Positions 12,801 to 22,969 of a stretch of DNA of 64,000 bases are shown here, in pieces. The stretch's first letter is position 1. Every line of letters begins with the position of its first letter. The position numbers and the translations under genes are program-made. Source of the DNA: Pisolithus tinctorius (taxonomy: Eukaryota > Basidiomycota > Agaricomycetes > Boletales > Pisolithaceae). The notes under the pieces were generated by a model. The model ran no database searches. It saw nothing but the letters and a program-made list of their open reading frames with translations, and was not told the DNA's origin. The stretch is from positions 1 through 64,000 of the forward strand of contig JANFAH010000007.1 in NCBI GenBank assembly GCA_024663395.1, in the 5' to 3' direction.

Positions 12801-14211
12801 GAACTATGACGTGATGTTGTCTTGGGGACCGCTTACGTGCCCGTCCAACCTGATGACCCACCTCATCCACTTGGGCCTTGGGAATGAAATATGTGGGCTC
12901 GTAGAAGGGGGGGCAACTGCCTGCTGAGCGCCGATGACGATGGTGAAAATTCTCATCAGTGGCAACATGAACGTCACCACCTTCACTCAATGGTCGCCCA
13001 AACATGGTACCTGCGAAACAAGCGGGGCATCTTTGGACAAGGATCGATGCACATAAATCCGGGGACGGCAGAGATTGACAGTCGGAAGATGGGGGGATAG
13101 TTGATGGCGGGGTTTCCTCAGCAGATTGAGCGCGATCAAGGTTCTTCGACACGATTTGGCGACAGTGGCCGATTATATTTTCTACATGACACTCTACGTG
13201 TATTTGCAAAACATCAAACCACTGCACAGCGTGGCTGATGCTGCGACAAAACAGTTCTTGCACAATTTTACCCTGTTAACTACGTTCGTAAGCTAGACAA
13301 TTTTGATAAGTCGAGCACATACTTCTCGGGTGGTCAAGCGGAAGCCTCGGCACTCATAATGGGTATTGAGCGCAGAAGCCAGGGCATTGATAGAGTCGCA
13401 AGAACGTTCAAATAGCGCATGATAAAATCCGAGTAATTCAATGGAAATCGCTATGCGTGGTTGAGAAGGGGCAGTAGGGAAGAGGCCTGAACGCAGGAGT
13501 ACTTGAGGAAGCGGTGCGCACGCGCAGCTTAGGATAGTCACAGTAGCAAAACCTGGAAATATGTCAGTGTGCAACAAACATATGAAGTTAGCAACAAACG
13601 ATCAAAATACAGGCAGAGGAGGGAAGAGCGCCTCAGCTCACACCCGCCATGACAACTAAAGAGCAGCATAACACAGCCTGCCAACAGTTTTCCAGTCATT
13701 TCTGTCAAGTACTGGAGATACGACTTGATAATCGTAGGTATGACTGCTGTCCAGCTATCATAAAGCCGGCCTGAAGCCACATGTCGAGCAGAATAGTCAG
13801 GATCCTCATCAAAAGACAGTTCATCGACATGATTGAAGTGTTGAACAGCATGAGTGTCATCGATGGCAGTGTCTTCCAGCAGGGAGGGGCTAGTGGTAGA
13901 CGAGACAGGTGGTGGGGATGATTTGGGGTTCAAAAGGTCGCTCAAATGTTGAAGTAGATGTTGCTGTTTGGTATCTTGACCTGGAATGACAACATTAGTT
14001 TGCGTTTTCCGCTTGTCCCTCCGTTCTTCGGACTCGAGAAATGTTGGCCCATGCCCAAGCTGGTGCTGGGCAGCGCGCGCTGGGTCGCAGAATAGGAATG
14101 CATATCGCAGAGGAAAAACGCACCGTGAGAACTGGGGTAACCCTGCAACTGCAGACAGGTGCAGATCGTCGTCCAAAGGATGCTCACCACGAGCATCGTG
14201 AGCGAGCTCAC
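9863..14211 (-). CDS. KDZ-family transposase with C-terminal Ulp1-like cysteine protease
   Basis: Long spliced minus-strand gene. The N-terminal exons give SWTAVIPTIIKSYLQYL, then a Cys-rich patch, then SGLFPTAPSQPRIAISIELL (about 13,470). The transposase core follows: CPACFAGTMFGR, DVHVATDENFHHRHR, FYEPTYFIPKAQVDEVG, FDDTGIMALICRHDIPLFF, VVVLYDIGCVLDRSL, AMHAYGHEWACQLTYNP and LGLSDGEGTECLWS (12,940-12,300). These are the hallmark blocks of Kyakuja-Dileera-Zisupton (KDZ) transposases; the acidic residues in the DVHVATDENF, LYDIGC and GEGTE blocks are the likely RNase H-fold catalytic positions. After an intron at about 12,235-12,285 the helical region continues (AVGGNQKALG, WFGHELCAIELAIRLPES). 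The C-terminus is Ulp1-like: GHWVLCVIKF (His), LLLFDSLAEQKPW (Asp) and SNGYDCGLWVLAQ (Gln region and Cys), ending at TAA 9863. A frame break near 10,570 may be an intron or a lesion. The exact start is unresolved. Confidence 0.85.
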
Positions 14212-14349
14212 TAGACAGTTTGGATACGCTCTGGAGGCAGCGTCATGAGGGTTTTGGGAGGGAAGGTAGAGGTGGTGATGATGATTAAGCTGGATATATA
14301 CAGTATAAGTTCCTTAACTGATTCACGCATCGAGATATGAAAGAACTCA

Positions 14350-15256
14350 CCAGGTGTGGAGTTTCGGCCGAAGGATGCCAATGGCGAGCGGCACAGTGGT
14401 GGTAGTGGCAATGCTACAGGCGGCAGCGCCATCCGCTCACATGGAATAGAGAAAACGAAGGTACCTGACACCCGATGTCAGAACGTCCGAGGCAAGACAG
14501 AATGCAGCCAAACGACTCACCTGTGCCGCCCGAACCACCTTCGGACCTTATCGTGCACATCTGTATCCCCTACAGGACTCGACGTCGACGAGGAAAGATC
14601 AAAGCGAACCCTACGAAGCGTCAGCAAAGCTCGCGCGAACAGAAACGCGCACCATACATCCAGTATACCCTTGCAACCACTCGAATTACCTTGTGGATGC
14701 TCTCGCCACCCCTCGGATTTCCTCTTAATGTTGCTAACACATACTCGCCGCAGGGGGTGCGTTCTGTTATCGATTTGGGACATCGATGGCCCACGAGCAT
14801 CGTACGGCGCTCACGCACGATGTGGCAAAGGCAAGACGACGTGCGCGGCCACACATTCATCAACACCGCTCTCAGGGCTCTTTGAGTCCAGCCCAAGTAG
14901 AGGGGTAGGAGGCCTGGGTCGCTTGGCAGCAGAAACATCTTCCTAGGAAAGAGTGATGAGATGACCCAGTGGATAAAGTGATATGGACCCGTGAACAGAC
15001 CTGACTAGGGAGAGCACCTGTGGCGCTTTCGGCGATTTTGACGATTTGCCAGAAACGGGTTGGGGACAGAGATGACGAAGACGAGGCAGAAGCCATGTAA
15101 GTGATCAGACTTGGAGAGTGTGAATATGATCCCGAAGGCGAGTACCTTGAACCGGGCATAGAGGGTGGTATCAGAGCCATCGAATGCGGCCCACCAGCAT
15201 TGACGTTGGGTGAATATCGAAAATGGTATATCGCTGAGAAGATTTTGACCGGGCAC
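14350..15256 (-). CDS. Uncharacterised gene F, left copy, cut at the arm edge
   Basis: Left copy of the gene described at 62,552. It begins MPGQNLLSDIPFSIF near 15,256 and contains AKRPRPPTPLLGLDS and the VRFDLSSSTSSPVGDTD exon. The last shared base is 14,331, just inside the intron that follows CCTG (donor at 14,350). Beyond this point the sequence becomes the 5' side of the KDZ element, so the normal downstream exons are missing. A short cryptic acceptor at 14,318 would make an intron of only 33 bases, shorter than usual here. The copy is therefore probably broken. Confidence 0.5.
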
Positions 15257-15614
15257 GGTCGAGATGTCTGCAGGCCATGGGAAGGGTGGGGTGGAGGCGA
15301 GAGTACGTTGCCGGGGGGACAGTATACGTCTCTGTTGCTCTAGCAGCGTACTAGGAAGTCATCAAACATGATGCCATTACTTCTTCCACCTAGCGCAATC
15401 CTGCGTCCTGCGCCTTGGGAACACGAATGGATGCCCAGAGGACACACAGATCACCTCGGCGTGTTCCGAGTCTGGATGTCTAACTCGTCACAATTCAATA
15501 CAGCAATACAACACATGTTTTCTCCGAATCTGCCTAGAACTAAGGTCGTATAGAAAAAATCTCGTTCGTTACAATTACAGCAGGAGTGGGAAGTAAGGGC
15601 TCAATAGCTCAGCA

Positions 15615-16628
15615 CTAAAGTTTTCTTTTTGCCCTGCCTTGGTCGGTAATTATCGTTTTCCTGGTCACCCACGATGGGTCTCCATTGTCCAATAACTTTA
15701 GATGATATCCGGGCAACACTGGATGACAAGCGTTGATCTGAGCGTCAGCCCATTTATCACCTAACCAGATCCAGACCTGAAACGTGCCCTTGCTTCGATC
15801 TTGGTGAACATATAAGTCCGCTGTATTTGGCGGGTATTCGTATGCATGGGGAACCTCAGGTGGCGAGTCCAAGGGCTGGCCGCCAGCTGACTTGTAGAAA
15901 ACAACCCACTCTTTCTTGCCCCTAATAGCCTTCCGCGTGCACCTCAAAGGTGAGACTTTACCAACCAAAGGAACCAAAGGAGGGGCTTCCGGCTGTGACT
16001 CTACAACCACAACGGGGGGCGAGTTTGTCACCGGTCCAGGCGTGTGGAGAGAGCTGAATGAGAAAACAGGAGCAGGCTGATCGTGGGTTGGGACGGCTGA
16101 GATTTGTGACTTCGTACCACTCAAACCTTCTGTTGCGGTGGGAAGCTTGTCCGGAGGACGAGTAACTACGATTGGTATTGCATCCTTCCCAGAAGCCTGA
16201 CAAGGGCCTTGGGAGTGGACGGTCTCCACACGATCCTGAACACCAGTGGTGGATTCGGAGTCATCACTACCGGTGAGACTGCCGAGAGAGGTGAGAGAGG
16301 ACAGAGTCGAGCAAGGGGCCACCAGTCCAGATCTCGCTAGAGGGTTGACAACGCCACCGAGATGGTTGCTAGTCGAGTCGATAATTTGGGCCACAGGTGA
16401 GGTCACTGAAGGAGATGCCTGGGCGGTGGCTACAAATTTTGTGTTTACAAAGGTGCGACCCTCGGTTGGACCCGCCAGCGGGTTGGGGGTCATGTAAGGA
16501 ATGGGCAGTTTGCAAGTAGACGAGGAAAGGCCTGTAGTATTACCCTCAAACGGACATCGTATGCCTGGCATAACCTCTGAACTGTACTTCGTTCGAGATG
16601 GATGAGCAGCTGTGGCTTGATTGTGCAA
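15615..16628 (-). CDS. Uncharacterised Ser/Thr/Pro-rich protein with conserved C-terminal domain (gene E), left copy
   Basis: Open frame of about 337 codons, also open in the other arm (61,183-62,196) with only a few substitutions, so it may be under constraint. The N-terminal two thirds are Ser/Thr/Pro-rich and likely disordered (SSLTSLGSLTGSDDSEST). The last about 110 residues look folded, with CTRKAIRGKKEWVVFYKSAG, YEYPPNTADLYVHQDRSKG and TFQVWIWLGDKWADAQINA, then a basic end. I have seen similar C-termini in uncharacterised agaricomycete proteins but know no function. No ATG starts the frame, so at least one 5' exon lies upstream, unresolved. Confidence 0.55.
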   Translation of the reverse strand: MHNQATAAHPSRTKYSSEVMPGIRCPFEGNTTGLSSSTCKLPIPYMTPNPLAGPTEGRTFVNTKFVATAQASPSVTSPVAQIIDSTSNHLGGVVNPLARSGLVAPCSTLSSLTSLGSLTGSDDSESTTGVQDRVETVHSQGPCQASGKDAIPIVVTRPPDKLPTATEGLSGTKSQISAVPTHDQPAPVFSFSSLHTPGPVTNSPPVVVVESQPEAPPLVPLVGKVSPLRCTRKAIRGKKEWVVFYKSAGGQPLDSPPEVPHAYEYPPNTADLYVHQDRSKGTFQVWIWLGDKWADAQINACHPVLPGYHLKLLDNGDPSWVTRKTIITDQGRAKRKL

Positions 16629-17229
16629 TCCACCACGCCTACCATTTTATATGGTAAATGACGATGTAAACTTGAGTGGCTCAGTAGACATACCCATTAT
16701 GAGATGGTGAAACAGAGTAATTCGTGAGCAAATGCTTTGACGATCCAAGACGGCTTCGAGTAATAGATGGACGATAGCTAAAGGAAGGTGTGAACAACAA
16801 AGCACAAGCATCGGCCTAGTGATACGAACTTTGCGATGCTCGAGTAGGAAAGATGCGGCTTGGAACGCTGGCGGCGGATGGGAAATACCTGCCTCAAGAT
16901 AGGGACTTCCTACCTGAAGTTAGCTTCAGAACAAACTAGGACACAAGTCTCACATCTCGCTCAAGGGAAACACCAGAACGACGGGGGGTCTTGGCAAAGA
17001 ACGTGCGAGGAGAAGGTGGCTCTAACATCGCTTTTACCAGAAAGCGTTGAGAGGGTGTAAGAAACGACTGATGGTAGCGGAGAGTGGCAATGGGATGAGA
17101 GAGAGCCTGAAAGGCGTTGGAAAAAGTAAGTTTGAGTTCCCACGCCTTGTGGGTTATTGGAACAAAACCCCACCCCCGTCGTCCTCGTCATTTCAGTGGT
17201 TCTGAACACATCCTGTAACAGAAACATCT

Positions 17230-18137
17230 TCATGAGGTAATCGGAGCTCCGAGTGTGACAGTTGAAAGACACATGGCATCGTCTAAGTCAGTCGTCATGG
17301 CCTGGTTGAAAAGGGAAGAGGCGATATCAGCCCTGCTCGTTGGATGGATGGACCACCGACGTAGCCTGATCAAGAAAACATGCCCTGCGCAACTGAGGCA
17401 TGCGTGCCTGTTACTGAAACTTCGTCCAAAGGCCATGAGCAAGGTGGAGAGATATGCCACGATCGGGATGTCCTGTTGGACAGAGCTCTAGCACTGTGCG
17501 TCCAAGCGGGATGGCTTCTTCTTCCAAGCCATCGACTACCCGAAGCTTGGCATGTCTATTGAACAGACAGAGAGCAAGTTCACGGAGGGATGAAGACCAA
17601 TCAGGACCAATCGTTGAGAACCGATCAGAATGTCCAGGGGGATGTCGTTCTGAAGCTTGACGGAGCAAGTCACTCACCTCCCCCCCCCAAGTCGCGGATC
17701 GCAGCCTTTTTCGCAAACCTCCTCCTGAGGTCGCAAGCAAGGTTGTGAAGAGGTATGCCATGGTCAGGATGGCCTGGCAGACAGAGCTCTAGTCCTGCGC
17801 AGTCTGAGTATAATACCCCTTGATTTTCATATCTATTCGAGAGACAGAGAACAAGTTCACGGAGCGACGAAGACCAATGTTGATGCCCAGGGGGACGTAG
17901 TTCCAACGCTGCACGGAACAGCTCAATCGTTCCCTCCAACTCGCATATGGTAGCCTGTTTCACGAAACTCTTCGAGCGGTCGCAAGCGAAATTGTGGAGA
18001 GATGAGGGAAACGTCGCCTGTTGAAGCCACCAGGATAATATACACAGCGGAAATGGTTCTGCGATCAAACCAGGTTCGGTGGTCAGTTGCAATAAGATAG
18101 GAATAGTTGAACCATACATTATCCTTGGAAACGACAA
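17230..18137 (-). pseudogene. TPR-repeat gene fragment, left copy
   Basis: Broken minus-strand frames encode degenerate tetratricopeptide repeats of the type found in basidiomycete CHAT- and NTPase-associated TPR proteins. Repeated motifs are SLHNFACDRSKSF, ALELRPPGHQ, SSSLRELVLCLSNRYE, LCLPGHPDHGIPLHNLACDL, ASERHPPGHSDR and LELCPTGHPDRGISL. There is no catalytic or NTPase domain in the window and several frame breaks, including a C homopolymer near 17,680. It looks like a captured piece of a larger gene, not a working one. Confidence 0.65.
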
Positions 18138-18400
18138 AATAACGGGGTGAGCGATCTTGAGTGATCAGAACATGCATTCATCGTTGGCATCAGATGTTGC
18201 GTAGTCATGCCTGCCAGATATGATAGCACGAGAAGGAAAACTAAGCAACGAACAACAATCTACTAATGCTAAGGCTCGACACGAGTACATTGAGAGGTGA
18301 CGTGTACCAGGGGCCAAGCATGCACACGCCTGCAAGTAGTAACAGCTATCCACAAGTACACCACAGAACGCGTTCCTTCTAATAGGATAATGATCCAAGC

Positions 18401-21400
18401 CTAAGAACTGCGTACCTCGCTACTTGCAAGCTTCCTCCCTTTCACGCCCTTGAATTTCTCCGCTACCCTAGAAATGTGTGATATGTTCCGCATGGAGTAC
18501 AAGCGAGGGGATGAACTGTAACTTACCTCAAAACAGCCTCCGTGTGTGATAAATCCACCTCTGGAAGTATGTTGAGCCTGACTTTATCATCGTCATCCAG
18601 ATTGAGGAGCCAGGTACTATCATAGAAGTTGCTCGGTAAGCCTGGGACTGCCGCACCTGCTGATTCCACCCGGCGTGAAGGGACCCGCGTATGTGGGAAA
18701 GCACCATGTTTGGCTCGGCCATTCGCATTGAACCGGGTGGAAAGATGAATAAGATCAAACACTCGTAACCAATCGGTAGCCATCTGAGAGCGCCAGTTCA
18801 GTCGCGTAATGGCATATCGCTTCAAACCAGGCAGGTGGTCGGACTCGTCGCCACTCATTGCATCATGGGGCAGGGTTTTCCAAAGGGGCTTAAAGTGCGC
18901 AAGGTCCAGATGTGCCGAGCAAGCATTTGCCCGACGATGTCGCAGCTATGAAAGGCAGCCAGAATTCAGCAGAGTCCTACGCCATGTCAGAAGAAATCTT
19001 ACCGAGCGGCGTCTCTGATCTCTTGCATTCTCCTTTTCTTCGTCACGCTTAATTTGCAGCTGCTCGTCATCAGGGTCACTATCGGCTTGCAAATCCGTGT
19101 ACTGCGCACGTAGGGTGCGCAGGTGAGTCCGGAAGACTTTCTTAATAGCGCTTTTGTTTGGAGAACCATACCATCCACATTCAAAGAAGTGAGATGCAAA
19201 GACTTCTGTAGCACGTTTGTTCCAGTCCGAAGAAAGCGGTCCTTGGAAGTCCAAACGGAAGTCCTCAGCAGTGGGCCCTCCACGCCCTGTAGCAGCATAT
19301 AGTGCAGTTTCTTGTGATGACACGACGCTCGCCATTGGAAAAGGACACCACTTGTTCCCTCGACCTAGTAGGTGGACTGCATGCTGCCGCACGTTCTCCT
19401 GTAAGACATTAATCCTAGTATCAAGATACATCACCCAGGGTGCTAGACCTACCTGTAAAACGAGCGTCACACCATCTCGGTATTTTCGTTCATAGTTGGG
19501 CACCTGCTCTTCCTCAGGGTTAAGCGTGGGGTTGGCAGGTGTGACCGTAGATAGCCCTTTCGGGGCTGGAGACTGATTTTTCCATGGCTCCCTGCGTCAC
19601 TATAGCATCACGCAAGTCTAGCACTGCGGACGTGAGTACGATTAGATCTGCCTTTGTCACGGACTGGTTCTGAAAATTCATGAACATATGCAGCATAGCT
19701 TCGTACAGCAGTACAGACCTGGTCGCCTCCCAAGAGCTGCTCGAGAGCCACGTCCTGCAGTACAGCTACTTCAGTACATGTTATGAGGAAGGAATGTTGG
19801 GGCGAGATCATACCATACACCTATTACTTGCCTTATCTGAAGGCTGCTGTCCTGCAAATCCCTGGCTTACACCTGGGTTCTCCGATGTATGCCCGCTAAA
19901 ACCGATGGGCTCATCTTCGCCATCGCAGTCTGCCACATAGCCTCTCCAATCTTCATCGTAATCTTCGGTATCAACATCGTTATGTCCAGCATTCCATGGC
20001 ATGGTCATCGTGGGAACCGGGCACTTGGGACTCGTCAGCAGCTGCTGAACCATACCCTTCATCGTTATGTTCAACATCTCCATATTCCATTACACACTCG
20101 TCATGGAAATCGGCTACTTGGAATTCGTCAGTAGAAAACAGTGGCAACGGGTCAATAGACACAGTACCAGGTTGAGGAGATGGGGAAGGTCCTCCACCGC
20201 TCTCCTTTCGATTGTGGATGTCACTCCCATAAGGCCCTGATTTTATAGGGCAAGTATCCTGCCATCCCGGGGATCGCTGGCTCACATCGGGATTTCTGCT
20301 AGAATCGGCAAGCCCAGCATCGTCGTCGTGGAAACCAGGCACTCGGGATTGGTCTGTAGCTACCATACCATAACCTTCATCGCCATCTTCGACGTTGACA
20401 TTATCCATGCAATCATAATGAAAATCGGGCACTTGTAAGTTGTCAGCAACAAGCAGCAGCAAAAAGCCAATAGACAGTACCAGGATGTGAAACCAAATTA
20501 TCCGGTGGGAACTCAGGTCTATCGGCGACAAGACCTGGTAGCGAGTCTATGGTCACAGTCGCAACAGGTGATGACAGGTGATCGCAAGCCAGCAATGACG
20601 GAGTCATCGAAGGATGCGCTATTGTCGTAGGTGCAAGGGCATCATCTTGCCAATGATCGTTGTCCAGCTCCACACCAGCAATGCCAGCGTCTGACTGAGC
20701 CGATTCGTTCGCTGCGAGCAGAAACCGAAAAATCATGCATCGACGGTGTTGGGCAGTTTTCATGCATGGTAGCAGGTGTGGGCATGCCGGACGCTTGGCT
20801 GCCATCGAAAACAGGGTAGTACTGATTTCGTGGAGTTCTAGACGTCAAACCGGGTATACCATCCTCACCGAATCGTGGGTGACATACAGACTGTGGGGAA
20901 GTTCTCTCCGCTGGAGGTAGTTGGTCTGTAGAAGTCGGGAGCGATGAACTGGGAAGCGACGGGCAGGGAAGCAGATGATGGCCAGGCTGTTGATGAGATG
21001 GATGAGAATTGACCATTCATGTCTGGTGGTGCCTCAGAAATCAACGGAGGCACGACATTACGGTTGGAGGTAGATTCGTTCCGTTGCGCATTAGACCCGA
21101 CGTCATGCAGCAGCCTTCCAGAGGGTCCATCATTTGGGTCGGGATCGAGTTCATTATGAGGACGAGGTGCCCTGCCGTCATCGGAAATGGGGTAATGCTG
21201 GTTTCGTAGAATACTAGACACTGGACCGGGTCCGCCGTCCTCGCCCGGCGAGTTGGGAGGCCCTGGGTGATGTACAGACCGTGCAATCTGCATATGCAGA
21301 ATTCTCTCCTCCGGAGGTTGCAATTGATCCTGGTCCGTAAAAGTCAGGAGCAACGAACTGGGCGGCGACGGGCAGGGGAGTGGGAGAGGCCCAGGCGTCG

Positions 21401-22634
21401 ATGAGATGGATGAGAATCGATCATTCAAGTCTTGTGGTGCCTCAGGGGACAACATAGGTATGACAGTACCGTTGGAGGTAGATTCATTCCGTTGAGCATT
21501 AGACCCGGCGTCTTGCTGCAGGCTTCCAGAGGGCCTGTCGTTCAGATCGGGAATGTGTTCACCGTGAGGACTTGTGTTGGCTCCGTGAGTTCGTCCTTGG
21601 CCAGCTAAACGTAGTGTTGCCATTGCACCCATGAATATCTCTCGGGGCATCGGAAATCTGAAAGTGAAGGTACGGATGGCTTGGCTCCCCTCCATGTCAA
21701 CTTCCCGAAGTTGGGCCGAAGAATCCTATTATACGAATAAAAAAATACATAAATGTATTGGCAAGGTGGCCTGTCGTCTGGAACGACGTACCGTGCTCTC
21801 GGTGCAATTGGAATTATCCGTTCCAGTATCCTGTGCAGTACGAATGGAATCCTGTTCTAATCTTAACCTAGGCCCCTTCACAGTATGGGGTTTCGCTATG
21901 GGTCCATGAGAGCTCGTGCCGGAAACAGTATGGCTGGTCTTCATCTTCTTCATGGGGTGGGAACTGGTCGTACGTTTTGCCATACCATTAAGTCCAATTG
22001 GTGGGGTAGGAGACCTGGGCCTCTTGGACATAGAATGCGGCGGCGGGGTAGGAAATCTGGGCCGCTCGACAGTAGAGCCTAGACGAGAACTAGTTTCCTA
22101 TAACAGAACGAATCAGCAAAGATAAGACGGCCACACCTGAAGCGGCCAAACACTACATACCTTGATATGTCCATGGTGCAGTCCGACAGGTGCACCAACG
22201 CCGCCAAGGGCATCATGTCGTGAAGAGGTGAATGGCTTGGTATCTGCCCCATCCACAGAGATTGGATCGTCTCCTAGAGTTACGCCGGGCACCTCTGAAG
22301 TAGGTGGCTCAGTATCCGCCTCGTCCATGGGACTTGGATTATCCGCTGGAGTTGTGCCAGGCACTTCCGAAGTAGGTGGCTCAGTATTCGCCTCGTCCAC
22401 GGGACTTGGATCATCTGCTGAGGTTGCGTCGGGCACCTCAGAAGTAAGTGGCTCGGTATCTGCCCCGTCCATAGAACTTGGATCGCCTGCTAGAATTGCA
22501 TCGGGAACCTCTGACAGCTCAAGACGTCGCAAAGTTCTCTCCTTTCGGACTTGTTGAGCAAGCTTGTACGGCTCAAATGTGCGCCTACGCCACGGAGTAT
22601 AGTGTAAAATGTTATTCACGAGAGTGGACTGCAT
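18401..22634 (-). CDS. Long acidic, repeat-bearing protein with conserved C-terminal domain (gene C), left copy
   Basis: Spliced gene read inward to outward. It starts MQSTLVNNILHYTPWRRR, followed by four 24-residue acidic repeats. Next comes a Lys/Arg-Pro segment (KRPRSPTPPIGL), then an exon with two roughly 110-residue repeats (GSNAQRNESTSN, SSISSTPG), then an Asp/Glu-rich region with repeats such as SQVPGSHDDHAMEC. The conserved C-terminal part carries GRGGPTAEDFRLDFQGPLSS, ATEVFASHFFECGWYGSPNK, HDAMSGDESDHLPGLKRYAI and LRVFDLIHLSTRFNANG, ending VKGRKLASSEVRSS at 18,401. That C-terminal block is common in uncharacterised agaricomycete proteins. In this copy the C-terminal exons are free of stops, but the middle has at least four single-base CG to CWG insertions (near 19,580, 20,000, 20,715 and 20,975) that break frames kept open in the right arm. 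Confidence 0.55.
22224..22511 (-). repeat. Four 72-bp in-frame repeats (24-residue acidic unit), left copy
   Basis: Four consecutive copies of a 24-residue unit, consensus EVPgatpaDdPspmDeADTEP plus PTS, near the N-terminus of gene C. Units differ at several positions, so the array is not recent. Unit length is kept in frame here, whereas the right-arm array has two extra bases. Confidence 0.85.
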
Positions 22635-22969
22635 GTAGAGCTGATGGGAAGTTGAAAGATGGATGCAAAATCATCGCCAATAACCCCCTACAAGATACTT
22701 CGTCAGTGGCGGAGCACAGAACAAAGAGACTATGTTGGCTTTGTGACTAACATGACAGTGACAGCGGGTCCTCCCGAAATAATTATCAGCAGACCCGGGT
22801 CCAGAAATGAGTCAATCGGAGCGCCCGGCCCGATATGAGTGGAGGATCGTCATCCTGCGCCAAAACCTCAGATGGTAGCAGCCATCGATCGTCCTTTAAT
22901 TCGTGATTGTAACAATCGTTGTGCACTGATTAACGTTTTCAAGCAGTCGTGCTGTTGGCATAGATAAGG

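Noticed and set aside
14356..14946. Long plus-strand reading frames in the left arm and their minus-strand mirror in the right arm
   Set aside because: They run antisense to spliced genes with recognisable exons and have no domain; treated as shadows.
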